Shown here in pieces: positions 1 to 6,567 of a stretch of DNA of 11,319 nt. This stretch comes from Gammaproteobacteria bacterium (GTDB taxonomy: Bacteria; Pseudomonadota; Gammaproteobacteria; DSM-16500), in contig JAJONP010000109.1 of the NCBI GenBank assembly GCA_021323555.1, positions 1 to 11,319 of the forward strand, written 5' to 3'. Position 1 is the stretch's first letter. Each line of letters opens with the position of its first letter. The position numbers and the translations under genes were made by a program. The notes beneath the pieces are model-generated. The model was not told the origin of the DNA. It ran no database searches and saw nothing but the letters and a program-made list of their open reading frames with translations.

Positions 1-398
1 AATTTGTTAAATTATTAAAACTTACCTTATTTAATTTTCTTATTGGTAATGAAGATATGCACTTAAAAAATTTTTCTCTTATTTCAAAAAATAATATAAT
101 TACATTATCGCCAGTTTATGACTTGCTTAATTCTACTATAGCAATTAATCAATCTATAGAAGAAATGGCGCTTCCAATAAAAGGAAGAAAAAATAATATC
201 ACAAGAAATAATTTTCTGGACTACTATGGGAAGCAAAGATTGAAATTAAATGAAAAGATAATTGATCAAATTGTTAAAAGCATTCAAGTTAAATTACCCC
301 TCTGGCATGAGATGATAAAAAATAGTTTCTTATCAGAGAAGATGAAAAAATCCTATTTGGCTCTCTTGAAAAAAAGACAAAACCAATTGTGTCTTTAG
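1..398 (+). CDS. HipA-family serine/threonine kinase toxin, C-terminal part (5' end outside window)
   Basis: The reading frame is open from the left edge (first full codon at 3) to a TAG at 396-398, so only about 131 C-terminal residues are visible; the internal ATG at 57 is not the start. The peptide FNFLIGNEDMHLKNFSLI matches the catalytic loop of HipA kinases (family pattern GNxDxHxKNxSL, with Asp as catalytic base and Asn binding metal). SPVYDLL a few residues later matches the metal-binding Asp motif (PxYDL). Known family members phosphorylate aminoacyl-tRNA synthetases (GltX, TrpS) and cause growth arrest unless neutralised by HipB-type antitoxins. The C-terminal helical tail is lysine-rich and ends normally, and both active-site motifs look intact, so this need not be a pseudogene. 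Whether it is full-length HipA or the split HipT/HipS form cannot be told here. The fragment is visibly more AT-rich than the following genes, which would fit horizontal acquisition. Confidence 0.8.
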   Translation, partial: FVKLLKLTLFNFLIGNEDMHLKNFSLISKNNIITLSPVYDLLNSTIAINQSIEEMALPIKGRKNNITRNNFLDYYGKQRLKLNEKIIDQIVKSIQVKLPLWHEMIKNSFLSEKMKKSYLALLKKRQNQLCL

Positions 399-415
399 TG
401 TTCACGCTTTAATAG

Positions 416-538
416 GCAAAGTCCGTATTTGGGCAATCTCGTGCGAAAATTTTATAAAAATGTGCTCACATACACGTGTATGCTGCGCTATTTTTATAAA
501 ATTTTCACCTGACCTTGGCTCAAATCCGAACTTTTTGC
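416..538. repeat. Palindromic intergenic repeat, copy 1
   Basis: A nested inverted repeat centred near 475. Its perfect 16-bp arms are GAAAATTTTATAAAAA at 445-460 and the complement at 491-506. Concentric with them is a perfect 14-bp palindrome CATACACGTGTATG at 469-482. Imperfect arms continue outward: 421-444 resembles the reverse complement of 507-530, and GGCAAA at 415-420 resembles the complement of 533-538, giving roughly 45 pairable bases per side. The core TGCTCACATAC followed by GTATGCTGCGCT, and GGGCAATCT at 431-439, recur in the element at 8213-8301, so this is a repeat family. As RNA it would form a long hairpin between hipA and prfC. There is no adjacent U-tract, so terminator activity is unproven. 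Confidence 0.75.
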
Positions 539-606
539 GTAAAGTCAAAAGCTCCACGAAGGCTTACTCTTTAGTAATGGTAAGTGGTAATTGTTTACTA
601 TTACTA

Positions 607-2187
607 TTAATGCTCTCGCGTTGTCTTAAATTCAATGGTAGGCCATCGCTCCATGGTTAAATTAAGATTAACGCGTGTGGGAGCAAGATATGTCAAGTGA
701 TCACTGCCATCGAGCGCTAAATAGTCAAAGGCTTTCACACGAAATTCTTCTAATCGTTTACTGTCAGTGCAATAAACCCAACGTGCTGCAGAGACAGAAA
801 TAGGTTCATAAACGCAATCGACATTATATTCATGCTTCAAACGATAGGCCACTACATCAAACTGTAATAAACCGACTGCGCCTAAAATTAAATAATTACT
901 ATTCAATGGACGAAATAATTGAGTTGCGCCTTCTTCGCATAATTGTTTTAATCCTTTTTGCAATGCTTTTAATTTAAGTGGATCTTTCAAACGAACCAAA
1001 CGAAATAATTCTGGCGAAAAATAAGGAATGCCCATAAATTTCAAAGATTCGCCTTCAGAAAACGTATCTCCAATTTGAATAGTGCCATGATTGTATAATC
1101 CAATAATATCGCCCGCCCATGCTTCTTGAATATGTTCGCGATCTGCTGCCATAAAAGTCAGCGCTTGTGGGATTTTAACTTCTCGATTTAAGCTCACCTG
1201 AAAAACTTTCATGCCTTGTTGATATCGCCCAGAACAGACACGTAAAAATGCAATGCGATCCCGATGCATTGGATCCATATTCGCTTGAATTTTAAAAACA
1301 AAACCTGAAAATTTTTCTTCTGTAGGCAATACAATACGCGATGAAGTCTCACGCGGCTGCGGCTGAGGTGCGTACTCCGCAAAGGCGTCCAATAATTCGC
1401 GCACGCCAAAATTATTTAATGCAGAACCAAAAAAGACAGGTGTCAATTGTCCTGCTAAAAATTTTGTGCGATCAAACGGATGGCTTGCCCCTTTGACTAA
1501 TTCAATATGCGCGCGTACTTCTTGTGTCCTATCTCCCAATATCTCTTCAAGCGCTGGATTATCTAACCCCAAAATTTTCATACCTGCTTGCTGTACGGCA
1601 TTTTTACCTGGTTGATATAAATAAATAGCATCTTCATATAAATGATAAACCCCTTTAAAATCCCGACCCATTCCAATAGGCCACGTAATAGGGGCACACT
1701 GAATTTTTAAGATAGCCTCAATTTCATCGAGTAACTCAATCCCATCACGACTGTCTCTGTCCATTTTATTAATAAATGTAATAATAGGCGTATGTCGTAA
1801 TCGACAGACTTCAAGTAATTTAATAGTGCGCTCTTCCACGCCTTTAGCTGCATCAATCACCATCAAGGCAGAATCAACAGCAGTCAATGTACGGTAAGTA
1901 TCTTCTGAAAAATCTGCATGGCCTGGTGTATCTAGCAAATTCATGATGTGCTGTTGATAGGGGAACTGCATCACAGACGTTGTGACTGAAATACCACGTT
2001 GTTTTTCTAATTCCATCCAATCTGATGTGGCATGACGTGACGCTTTACGGCCTTTGACTGTGCCAGCCAATTGAATAGCTCCACCAAATAATAACAGTTT
2101 TTCTGTCAGTGTCGTTTTACCCGCATCAGGATGAGAGATAATCGCAAATGTGCGGCGTTTGGCGAGTTGTTTAGTCAATTCCATCAT
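607..2187 (-). CDS. prfC: Peptide chain release factor 3 (RF3 GTPase)
   Basis: Class II release factor, a translational GTPase that removes RF1/RF2 from the ribosome after peptide release. Near-colinear with E. coli RF3 (529 aa) along its length. With the ATG at 2187 the product is 526 aa. GTPase motifs: P-loop HPDAGKTT at residues 19-26, RGISVTT switch I at about 64-70, DTPGH at 86-90, NKMD at 140-143. The RF3-typical [15 protein letters not shown] and RLKDPLK segments follow in domains II-III, and the C-terminus KTREH is the same as in E. coli. A TTG at 2199 would add four residues but has no spaced ribosome-binding site; AGG lies 12 nt before the 2187 ATG. The gene follows rimI by 34 nt on the same strand, so the two are probably cotranscribed. 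No strong terminator follows; only an AT-rich imperfect hairpin (573-605) sits past the stop. Confidence 0.97.
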   Translation of the reverse strand: MMELTKQLAKRRTFAIISHPDAGKTTLTEKLLLFGGAIQLAGTVKGRKASRHATSDWMELEKQRGISVTTSVMQFPYQQHIMNLLDTPGHADFSEDTYRTLTAVDSALMVIDAAKGVEERTIKLLEVCRLRHTPIITFINKMDRDSRDGIELLDEIEAILKIQCAPITWPIGMGRDFKGVYHLYEDAIYLYQPGKNAVQQAGMKILGLDNPALEEILGDRTQEVRAHIELVKGASHPFDRTKFLAGQLTPVFFGSALNNFGVRELLDAFAEYAPQPQPRETSSRIVLPTEEKFSGFVFKIQANMDPMHRDRIAFLRVCSGRYQQGMKVFQVSLNREVKIPQALTFMAADREHIQEAWAGDIIGLYNHGTIQIGDTFSEGESLKFMGIPYFSPELFRLVRLKDPLKLKALQKGLKQLCEEGATQLFRPLNSNYLILGAVGLLQFDVVAYRLKHEYNVDCVYEPISVSAARWVYCTDSKRLEEFRVKAFDYLALDGSDHLTYLAPTRVNLNLTMERWPTIEFKTTREH

Positions 2188-2221
2188 ATTTTTTATCAAC
2201 CTAAAAAAAACGTATCCTATT

Positions 2222-2668
2222 CTAAGGATTACCTAAAATCTTAGCAAATACCCATGCATCTTCATGACCCTTTTCCGACAGATAATATTTTTTACGTTCA
2301 CCGATTTTCTTAAAATCGAACTTTTGATAAAGCTGGATAGCAGAGGTATTCGTGCTGCGTACTTCAAGATAGACGATGCCAATATTTTGTTGCTGCGCTT
2401 CTGTGAGAGCATAATGTAATAATTTCTGCCCATAGCCTTGGTGTTGATAATCGCTTGCGACACACAGATTTAAAATATGGCATTCTCCTACTTGGAATGT
2501 CACCAGAATAAATCCGATTATCTTTCCCTCAATAGTCTCTATTCCCCAACCATGCCCTGCCATCTTAAAACATTGGTGAAATATTTCTTCAGGCCAGGGT
2601 GAAATCTGGGTGGTTGTTTCAATAGCAACTAATTGAGGGCTATCGTCTGACGTTAACTTTCGCAGCAT
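2222..2668 (-). CDS. rimI: Ribosomal protein bS18-alanine N-acetyltransferase RimI (GNAT family)
   Basis: GNAT acetyltransferase that transfers acetyl from acetyl-CoA to the N-terminal alanine of ribosomal protein bS18. From the ATG at 2668 the product is 148 aa, equal to E. coli RimI. The acetyl-CoA pyrophosphate loop is QHQGYG at 75-80 (family pattern Q/RxxGxG/A). LEVR with Glu102 and LYxxF with Tyr114 correspond to the catalytic Glu103 and Tyr115 of E. coli RimI. SPWPEEIF at 23-30 matches the PWSEKTF segment of the family. The frame stays open to a TTG at 2722 (166 aa), but those extra 18 residues have no family counterpart and no Shine-Dalgarno, so the ATG is preferred although its own ribosome-binding site is weak. 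It is the first gene of the pair with prfC. No tsaB was seen next to it, although that is a common partner elsewhere. Confidence 0.92.
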   Translation of the reverse strand: MLRKLTSDDSPQLVAIETTTQISPWPEEIFHQCFKMAGHGWGIETIEGKIIGFILVTFQVGECHILNLCVASDYQHQGYGQKLLHYALTEAQQQNIGIVYLEVRSTNTSAIQLYQKFDFKKIGERKKYYLSEKGHEDAWVFAKILGNP

Positions 2669-2773
2669 ATAACCCGTTGAATGATTAATGTTTTTTTGAA
2701 GTATACAAGCAAAGTTATCCAAGAGCGAATAACGCGATAGAAATATAAAAATAATACATAATTTAATTATATG

Positions 2774-2801
2774 TTGATATTTTAATCTTATTTAATATAA
2801 T
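2774..2801 (+). promoter_or_regulatory. Sigma-70 promoter of the unknown gene at 2891
   Basis: The -35 hexamer TTGATA (2774-2779) is 5/6 to consensus; a 16-nt spacer follows, then a perfect -10 TATAAT (2796-2801). Transcription would begin near 2808, leaving a leader of about 80 nt. The surrounding DNA is AT-rich, which raises the chance of a random -10, but the pairing with a good -35 at proper spacing and the orientation toward a gene with a strong ribosome-binding site support it. Two tandem 10-mers, TTTAATCTTA and TTTAATATAA, at 2781-2800 overlap the spacer and -10. Confidence 0.6.
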
Positions 2802-2807
2802 ACCTGC

Positions 2808-2829
2808 TTTATTTTATATATAAAATAAA
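2808..2829. repeat. Perfect 22-bp AT palindrome at the predicted transcription start
   Basis: TTTATTTTATA at 2808-2818 is exactly complementary to 2819-2829, forming an uninterrupted palindrome that starts at the predicted +1 of the promoter at 2774-2801. It could be an operator or a weak 5'-leader hairpin. All bases are A or T, so part of the symmetry may be chance in AT-rich DNA. Confidence 0.4.
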
Positions 2830-2890
2830 CAATTTTTATTAATTTATACAAATAAAAACCTAATTGAAATCATAGCGAGGAGTAAATAAT

Positions 2891-3484
2891 ATGCCAAAAA
2901 GATCGATGAATGCTGAGCCAGCAGAGGAAAACACAGGAAAACGACGACTGGATAATGACCGGAGCATCCAGTTAAAACTCAAAGAAACGCAAGAAACATT
3001 AGAAGAAATTCGGAGTTATCTTGCCCAATTATGCTTGGCAGGAAGTATGGATGAAAAGAAATTCGCCTTAAATGGATTGGGAGAATGCCAAAATGAGCTG
3101 GATACTATCAAAAGCCTTCCATATGAGTTCTGGGATGCCCTATCCACCTCCAAAAGTACCTCACTCAGAATGCTTATTGCAGGGCTTGAACAGAGTATTC
3201 CGGAAGTACGTTATTCTTTAACGAACAATGTATCTCCTGAATATGATGAAGAAGAGAGTAAGATGAGTGATAGCGAAACAGAAGATGCAGCCGCAAAATC
3301 TGCTGAAGAAGTAGAAGAAGAATTGAGAGCAATAACAGCAGGTATGTCTGCTCTCCGCGGGCCGTTTAATAGCCCTGTCAAACGTCCAATATCTAAGAAG
3401 AGCATATTCGCTGCTAATAATGCTCAAGCTCAACAGCCAATGGAGTTAGCTAATACAGCAGCAAGTAGAGTACTTGAGCTGTAA
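2891..3484 (+). CDS. Unrecognised acidic coiled-coil-prone protein; candidate effector
   Basis: I do not recognise a family. The 197-aa frame starts at an ATG preceded by GAGGAG with an 8-nt spacer, so the start is well supported, and a near-consensus promoter lies upstream. There is no signal peptide or membrane segment. Visible parts: an N-terminal bipartite basic motif KR-X12-KRR (residues 3-19) that resembles a eukaryotic nuclear localisation signal; a charged heptad-like helix at about 26-50; a mixed middle region (52-112); an acidic Ser/Asp/Glu stretch at 117-132 (EESKMSDSETED) resembling casein kinase 2 sites; a Glu-rich helix AEEVEEELR at 138-146; a second basic patch KRPISKK at 164-170; and an Ala/Gln-rich tail. 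It stands alone between divergent and convergent neighbours. An effector role in an intracellular bacterium is inference only; a bacterial regulator or structural protein is also possible. Confidence 0.75.
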   Translation: MPKRSMNAEPAEENTGKRRLDNDRSIQLKLKETQETLEEIRSYLAQLCLAGSMDEKKFALNGLGECQNELDTIKSLPYEFWDALSTSKSTSLRMLIAGLEQSIPEVRYSLTNNVSPEYDEEESKMSDSETEDAAAKSAEEVEEELRAITAGMSALRGPFNSPVKRPISKKSIFAANNAQAQQPMELANTAASRVLEL

Positions 3485-3497
3485 AACTCTAAACACA

Positions 3498-3537
3498 AGG
3501 GTGGATTACGATGCAAAAAACGCGTCTAATCCACCCT
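3498..3537. repeat. REP-like palindrome between convergent genes (possible bidirectional terminator)
   Basis: AGGGTGGATTA (3498-3508) and its exact complement TAATCCACCCT (3527-3537) form a perfect 11-bp stem. GATGC/GCGTC inside adds five more pairs including one G-U, after one bulged base, with an A-rich loop. It lies 14 bases after the unknown gene's stop and 17 bases from the stop of the arnA-like gene on the other strand, so it could end both transcripts. Neither side has a proper U-tract. The GGTGGATTA...TAATCCACC motif resembles dispersed palindromes I recall from many proteobacterial genomes. Confidence 0.6.
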
Positions 3538-3553
3538 GCATCTAATACATTTC

Positions 3554-4564
3554 TTAAGCTAAATAAAAATCCACTGTTTTCTGTAACCCTGCTTTAAAAT
3601 TCACGACAGGTTGCCAATCTAAAGCATCACGCGCTCGTTGAATAGCCGGCACACGTAATTGCACATCTTGATAACCCGGGCCGTAATATTTCTCAGCATC
3701 GAGGGTGACTAATTGCGTTTTGCTTGCCATATCAGCATATTTTGGATAATTCTTCACAGAAGCCAGTAATAAATCAGCCAGCTCACGAATTGAAATATTT
3801 TCATGCGGGTTTCCAATATTAAAAATTTTCTGATGTGCAGCATTATTTTTATTCGCAAGTATTTTAAGTAATGCACTGATTCCATCATCAATATAAGTAA
3901 AACAACGCTGTTGTTTGCCCCCATCGACCAATATAATATTTTCCCCACGTAAAATATTTCCCAAAAACTGAGTCATCACACGAGAGCCACCCGGTTTAGG
4001 ATTAAAAATATTATCTAATTTTGGCCCATACCAATTAAAAGGCCTAAACAAGGTATAAGCGAGATTATCTTGTTTACCGTAAGCGTAAAGCACTCTATCC
4101 AATAATTGCTTGGACGTTGAATAAATCCAACGCTCTTTGTGAATGGGCCCTGTCACTAAATTAGATGTTTCTTCATCAAACTCTGTATCAGGACACATCC
4201 CGTATACTTCAGAAGTGGATGGAAAGACTATACGCTTTTTGAAGCGTACGCATTGCCGGATGATTTCTAAATTCGCTTCAAAATCTAGCTCGAAGACACT
4301 TAAAGGATTTTGTACATAGGCAGCAGGTGTAGCAATGGCCACTAATGGCAATATCACATCCGATGTTTTGATATGAGATGTGACCCAGTCTTTTTGCTCA
4401 AGGATACTTCCTAAAGAAAAATGAAATTGTTTATGCGATAAACAAGCTTCTAATTTATCTTGCGCTAAATCCATTGCAAATACAGTCCAATCTGTTTGCG
4501 TTAAAATAGCCTCACTTAAATGACTACCGATAAAACCATTCGCACCTAAAATTAATATATTCAT
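3554..4564 (-). CDS. Stand-alone ArnA-type UDP-glucuronate decarboxylase/dehydrogenase (UDP-4-keto-pentose synthase)
   Basis: NAD-dependent extended SDR enzyme expected to oxidise and decarboxylate UDP-glucuronate to UDP-4-keto-arabinose. The 336-aa product aligns along its length with the C-terminal domain of E. coli ArnA. Seen: Rossmann motif GANGFIG at 7-13; PSTSEVYGM with Ser118 and Glu119, matching ArnA Ser433/Glu434; YSTSK with Tyr148 and Lys152, matching Tyr463/Lys467; and Arg304 in GPGYQDVQLR, matching the decarboxylase-specific Arg619. The N-terminal formyltransferase domain of ArnA is absent. Free-standing homologues include the Ralstonia UDP-4-keto-pentose/UDP-xylose synthase, so UDP-xylose as an end product is an alternative. 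The start is the ATG at 4564, preceded by AGAGAA and directly followed by the Rossmann strand; a longer frame to 4603 would overlap arnB and add 13 non-homologous residues. It begins 13 nt after arnB ends, implying one operon. Confidence 0.9.
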   Translation of the reverse strand: MNILILGANGFIGSHLSEAILTQTDWTVFAMDLAQDKLEACLSHKQFHFSLGSILEQKDWVTSHIKTSDVILPLVAIATPAAYVQNPLSVFELDFEANLEIIRQCVRFKKRIVFPSTSEVYGMCPDTEFDEETSNLVTGPIHKERWIYSTSKQLLDRVLYAYGKQDNLAYTLFRPFNWYGPKLDNIFNPKPGGSRVMTQFLGNILRGENIILVDGGKQQRCFTYIDDGISALLKILANKNNAAHQKIFNIGNPHENISIRELADLLLASVKNYPKYADMASKTQLVTLDAEKYYGPGYQDVQLRVPAIQRARDALDWQPVVNFKAGLQKTVDFYLA

Positions 4565-4577
4565 TATTATTATTTCT

Positions 4578-5729
4578 CTATTTAAAAATACTGTACATAA
4601 CATCTAAAACCCGATCATGTTGCGCATCTGTCATGGAAGGAAACAATGGTAGACTTACGATACGATCACCTGCGTTTTCTGCAAAAGGAAAATCACCCCG
4701 ATCAAAACCAAATTCTTGACGATAATAAGGATATAAATGCACTGCGCGGAAATGCAATCCAGTACCAATATTTTTTTCTTTCATTTTTTGCATAAATTCA
4801 TCGCGCGTCATTCCAGCCGCTTGTTCATTCAATAAAGGCGTATACAAATGCCAGGCATGACGATGCGAAAACGCAGGTGTTTTGGGTAAAGTCCATTCTG
4901 GCCAATCGGCAAGCGCCTCTTGATAGCGCTCGGCAAGGACTGTACGACGTTCAATAAAACCTTCTAATGCTTGTAGTTGGTGTATACCTAAAGCCGCTTG
5001 AATATCCATCATATTATATTTGAAACCAGGCAATACAATTTCATAATCTTGATGACCTGATTTACCATAACGGTTCCACGAATCACGATCAATCCCATGA
5101 AACCGTAACAGTTTAATTTTTTGAGCAAGTTCAGCATCACGCGTGACGATACAACCCCCTTCACCTGTCGTCATATTTTTATTGGGATGAAAACTAAATA
5201 CTTGCGTGTCACCAAAGCTGCCAATATAGTGGTCCTTATAAATAGACCCAATCGCATGGGCTGCATCTTCAATCACCCGAAGGTTATATTTTTCAGCTAA
5301 TTGATATAAAACATCCATATCGACAGGAAGCCCTGCAAAATGCACAGGCATTACTACACGCGTTTTTTCTGTGATGGCGTCTGCAACTTGAGCTAGATCT
5401 ATATTCAATGTATCAGGATCAATATCGACTAAAACAGGTTTACCACCTGCTAAAACGATCATGTTTAATGTCGCTGCGAATGTTAAAGGTGTTGTAATGA
5501 CTTCATCACCCGGTTTTAAATCCAAAGCAAGCAGTGCTAAATGCAAACCCGCCGTTGCAGATGCCAAAGGCAATACATGAGGCGCAGATAAATATGCGCA
5601 GAGATTTTCTGTAAATTGAGCAACGCGTGGTCCTGTCGTAATCCACCCTGATTCAAGACACGAAACGACTTCATCAATGGCAGCGCGGCTAATAGAAGGT
5701 CGAGAAAACGGTAAAAATTCTTCACTCAC
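4578..5729 (-). CDS. arnB: ArnB-like PLP-dependent UDP-4-keto-pentose aminotransferase (DegT/DnrJ/EryC1/StrS family)
   Basis: Aminotransferase expected to convert UDP-4-keto-arabinose to UDP-4-amino-4-deoxy-L-arabinose with glutamate as amino donor. The 383-aa product is about the usual length and colinear with E. coli ArnB: N-terminus SEEFLPFSRP (E. coli MSEFLPFSRP), ESGWITTGP at 26-34, ASATAGLH at 56-63, IEDAAHAIG at 153-161, PLP-binding Lys184 in FHPNKNMTTGEGG, GTGLHFRAVH near the C-terminus, and SLPLFP. The start is GTG at 5729, preceded by a G-rich site (GGGGGC) with short spacing; it reproduces the E. coli N-terminus. It is the first gene of the pair with the ArnA-type decarboxylase, the enzyme that makes its substrate. 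In lipid A modification the product goes through ArnC, ArnD and ArnT; none of these is in the window, so use in another surface glycan is possible. Confidence 0.88.
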   Translation of the reverse strand: MSEEFLPFSRPSISRAAIDEVVSCLESGWITTGPRVAQFTENLCAYLSAPHVLPLASATAGLHLALLALDLKPGDEVITTPLTFAATLNMIVLAGGKPVLVDIDPDTLNIDLAQVADAITEKTRVVMPVHFAGLPVDMDVLYQLAEKYNLRVIEDAAHAIGSIYKDHYIGSFGDTQVFSFHPNKNMTTGEGGCIVTRDAELAQKIKLLRFHGIDRDSWNRYGKSGHQDYEIVLPGFKYNMMDIQAALGIHQLQALEGFIERRTVLAERYQEALADWPEWTLPKTPAFSHRHAWHLYTPLLNEQAAGMTRDEFMQKMKEKNIGTGLHFRAVHLYPYYRQEFGFDRGDFPFAENAGDRIVSLPLFPSMTDAQHDRVLDVMYSIFK

Positions 5730-5757
5730 AAATTGCCCCCGACAAAAAATACTTAAT

Positions 5758-5794
5758 AATATCTATCATTAGAAAATATACCTCGATAGATTTT
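5758..5794. promoter_or_regulatory. Inverted repeat upstream of arnB, possible operator
   Basis: AATATCTATC at 5758-5767 and GATAGATTTT at 5785-5794 are complementary at 9 of 10 positions, the inner 7 (ATCTATC/GATAGAT) perfectly, with a 17-nt gap. It sits about 30 nt before the arnB GTG, where a promoter would be expected, and could bind a dimeric regulator. No convincing -35/-10 pair was found, so this is tentative. Confidence 0.35.
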
Positions 5795-5807
5795 AATGAA
5801 TTAAAAA

Positions 5808-5836
5808 TTAGGAGGTGATCATACCGTAAACCCCTA
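5808..5836 (-). other. Sequence resembling the 3' end of 16S rRNA (anti-Shine-Dalgarno region)
   Basis: Read on the minus strand this stretch contains TAGGGG, then CGGT, then GATCACCTCCTAA. The 3' end of E. coli 16S rRNA carries the same blocks in the same order (TAGGGG, CGGT, GATCACCTCCTTA), with two more bases between the first two. GATCACCTCCT is an 11-base exact match. On the plus strand it appears as AGGAGGTGATC, an ideal extended Shine-Dalgarno, but no plausible ORF follows at the right distance. It could be a decayed rRNA fragment, a leader that competes for ribosome binding, or coincidence. Confidence 0.35.
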
Positions 5837-5911
5837 TTCCATGCTACTAATCACAATGATTTAACTATACAATACTCGCCTTTCGTCTAACTTAAAGAGG
5901 TTTCACGTATT

Positions 5912-6517
5912 ATGAGCATACTTGTTGGTAGAAAAGCACCTGATTTTACTGCATCAGCAGTCCTTGCAAATGGAGAGATAACAGATAAATTTCAATTAAC
6001 AGAAGTGATTAAAGACCAATATTGTTGGCTGTTTTTTTATCCATTAGATTTTACTTTTGTTTGCCCTTCCGAGTTAATTGCCCTTGATAATCGTATAAAA
6101 GAATTTGAAAACCGAGACACCCTTGTTGTGGGTATTTCTATTGATTCACAGTTCGCGCATGATGCATGGCGTAAGAAACCTGTTAATCAAGGGGGCATTG
6201 GCCCTGTGAACTACCCACTTGTTGCCGACTTGAATCATCATATTTGCCAAATGTATGGTATTGAGCATCCTACAGCGCACGTGGCTTTACGCGGTTCGTT
6301 TCTTATTGATCAAAACGGTATTGTTCAGTCACAAACCGTGAATAATTTACCTTTAGGTCGTAATATAGATGAAATGTTACGCTTAATTGATGCACTGCAA
6401 TTTCACGAAAAATACGGAGAAGTTTGCCCTGCAGGTTGGAATAAAGGTGATATAGGTATCAAGCCCACTGAAAAAGGAATCGCTGATTTTCTTGCCATCC
6501 GAGCAGAAGGGCTCTAA
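5912..6517 (+). CDS. Typical 2-Cys peroxiredoxin (AhpC/TsaA family)
   Basis: Thiol peroxidase that reduces hydrogen peroxide, organic peroxides and peroxynitrite in the cytoplasm. The 201-aa product has the peroxidatic Cys51 in DFTFVCPSE, preceded by the conserved FFYPLDFT. The resolving Cys172 is in EVCPAGW, expected to form an intersubunit disulfide, and Arg127 in ALRGSF matches the conserved active-site Arg. GGIG at 94-97 corresponds to the GGLG loop of over-oxidation-sensitive peroxiredoxins, but the C-terminal YF motif of that class is absent (the tail ends in AEGL). The ATG at 5912 is preceded by AAAGAGG with an 11-nt spacer, slightly long. It is monocistronic and divergent from arnB. 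No AhpF/AhpD reductase partner lies adjacent, so the reductant is unknown. No clear OxyR site was found upstream. Confidence 0.95.
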   Translation: MSILVGRKAPDFTASAVLANGEITDKFQLTEVIKDQYCWLFFYPLDFTFVCPSELIALDNRIKEFENRDTLVVGISIDSQFAHDAWRKKPVNQGGIGPVNYPLVADLNHHICQMYGIEHPTAHVALRGSFLIDQNGIVQSQTVNNLPLGRNIDEMLRLIDALQFHEKYGEVCPAGWNKGDIGIKPTEKGIADFLAIRAEGL

Positions 6518-6527
6518 TACCTAAAAA

Positions 6528-6567
6528 AAATAAAAAATAAATTTTCTTTGCAATTTACTTTTTTTTT
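6528..6567 (+). terminator. Weak AT-only hairpin after the peroxiredoxin gene
   Basis: An A-rich arm (6528-6543) pairs with a T-rich arm (6552-6567) over 16 positions with two mismatches around an 8-nt loop, 10 nt after the peroxiredoxin stop. The 3' arm is itself a run of nine T. The stem has almost no G-C pairs, so termination would be inefficient. Confidence 0.35.

Noticed and set aside
573..605. Hairpin AGTAATgGTAA / TTACtATTACT as the prfC terminator
   Set aside because: It lies just past the prfC stop, but the stem is almost all A-T with a mismatch and there is no T-tract on the minus strand, so I did not call it.
2781..2800. Tandem TTTAAT repeats as a PmrA box (cTTAATatT-N2-cTTAATatT)
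   Set aside because: The period here is 10 bp, not the 11 bp of the PmrA site, the repeats overlap the -10 rather than sit near the -35, and the region is AT-rich enough to give them by chance.
3211..3433. Minus-strand ORFs inside the unknown gene at 2891
   Set aside because: No ribosome-binding sites; composition reflects the reverse complement of the Glu/Ala-rich coding strand (Ser/Phe-rich shadows).
5638..5650. GTAATCCACCCTG, similar to half of the palindrome at 3498-3537
   Set aside because: It encodes the conserved SGWIT segment of ArnB and has no complementary partner nearby, so it is coding sequence and not a repeat copy.
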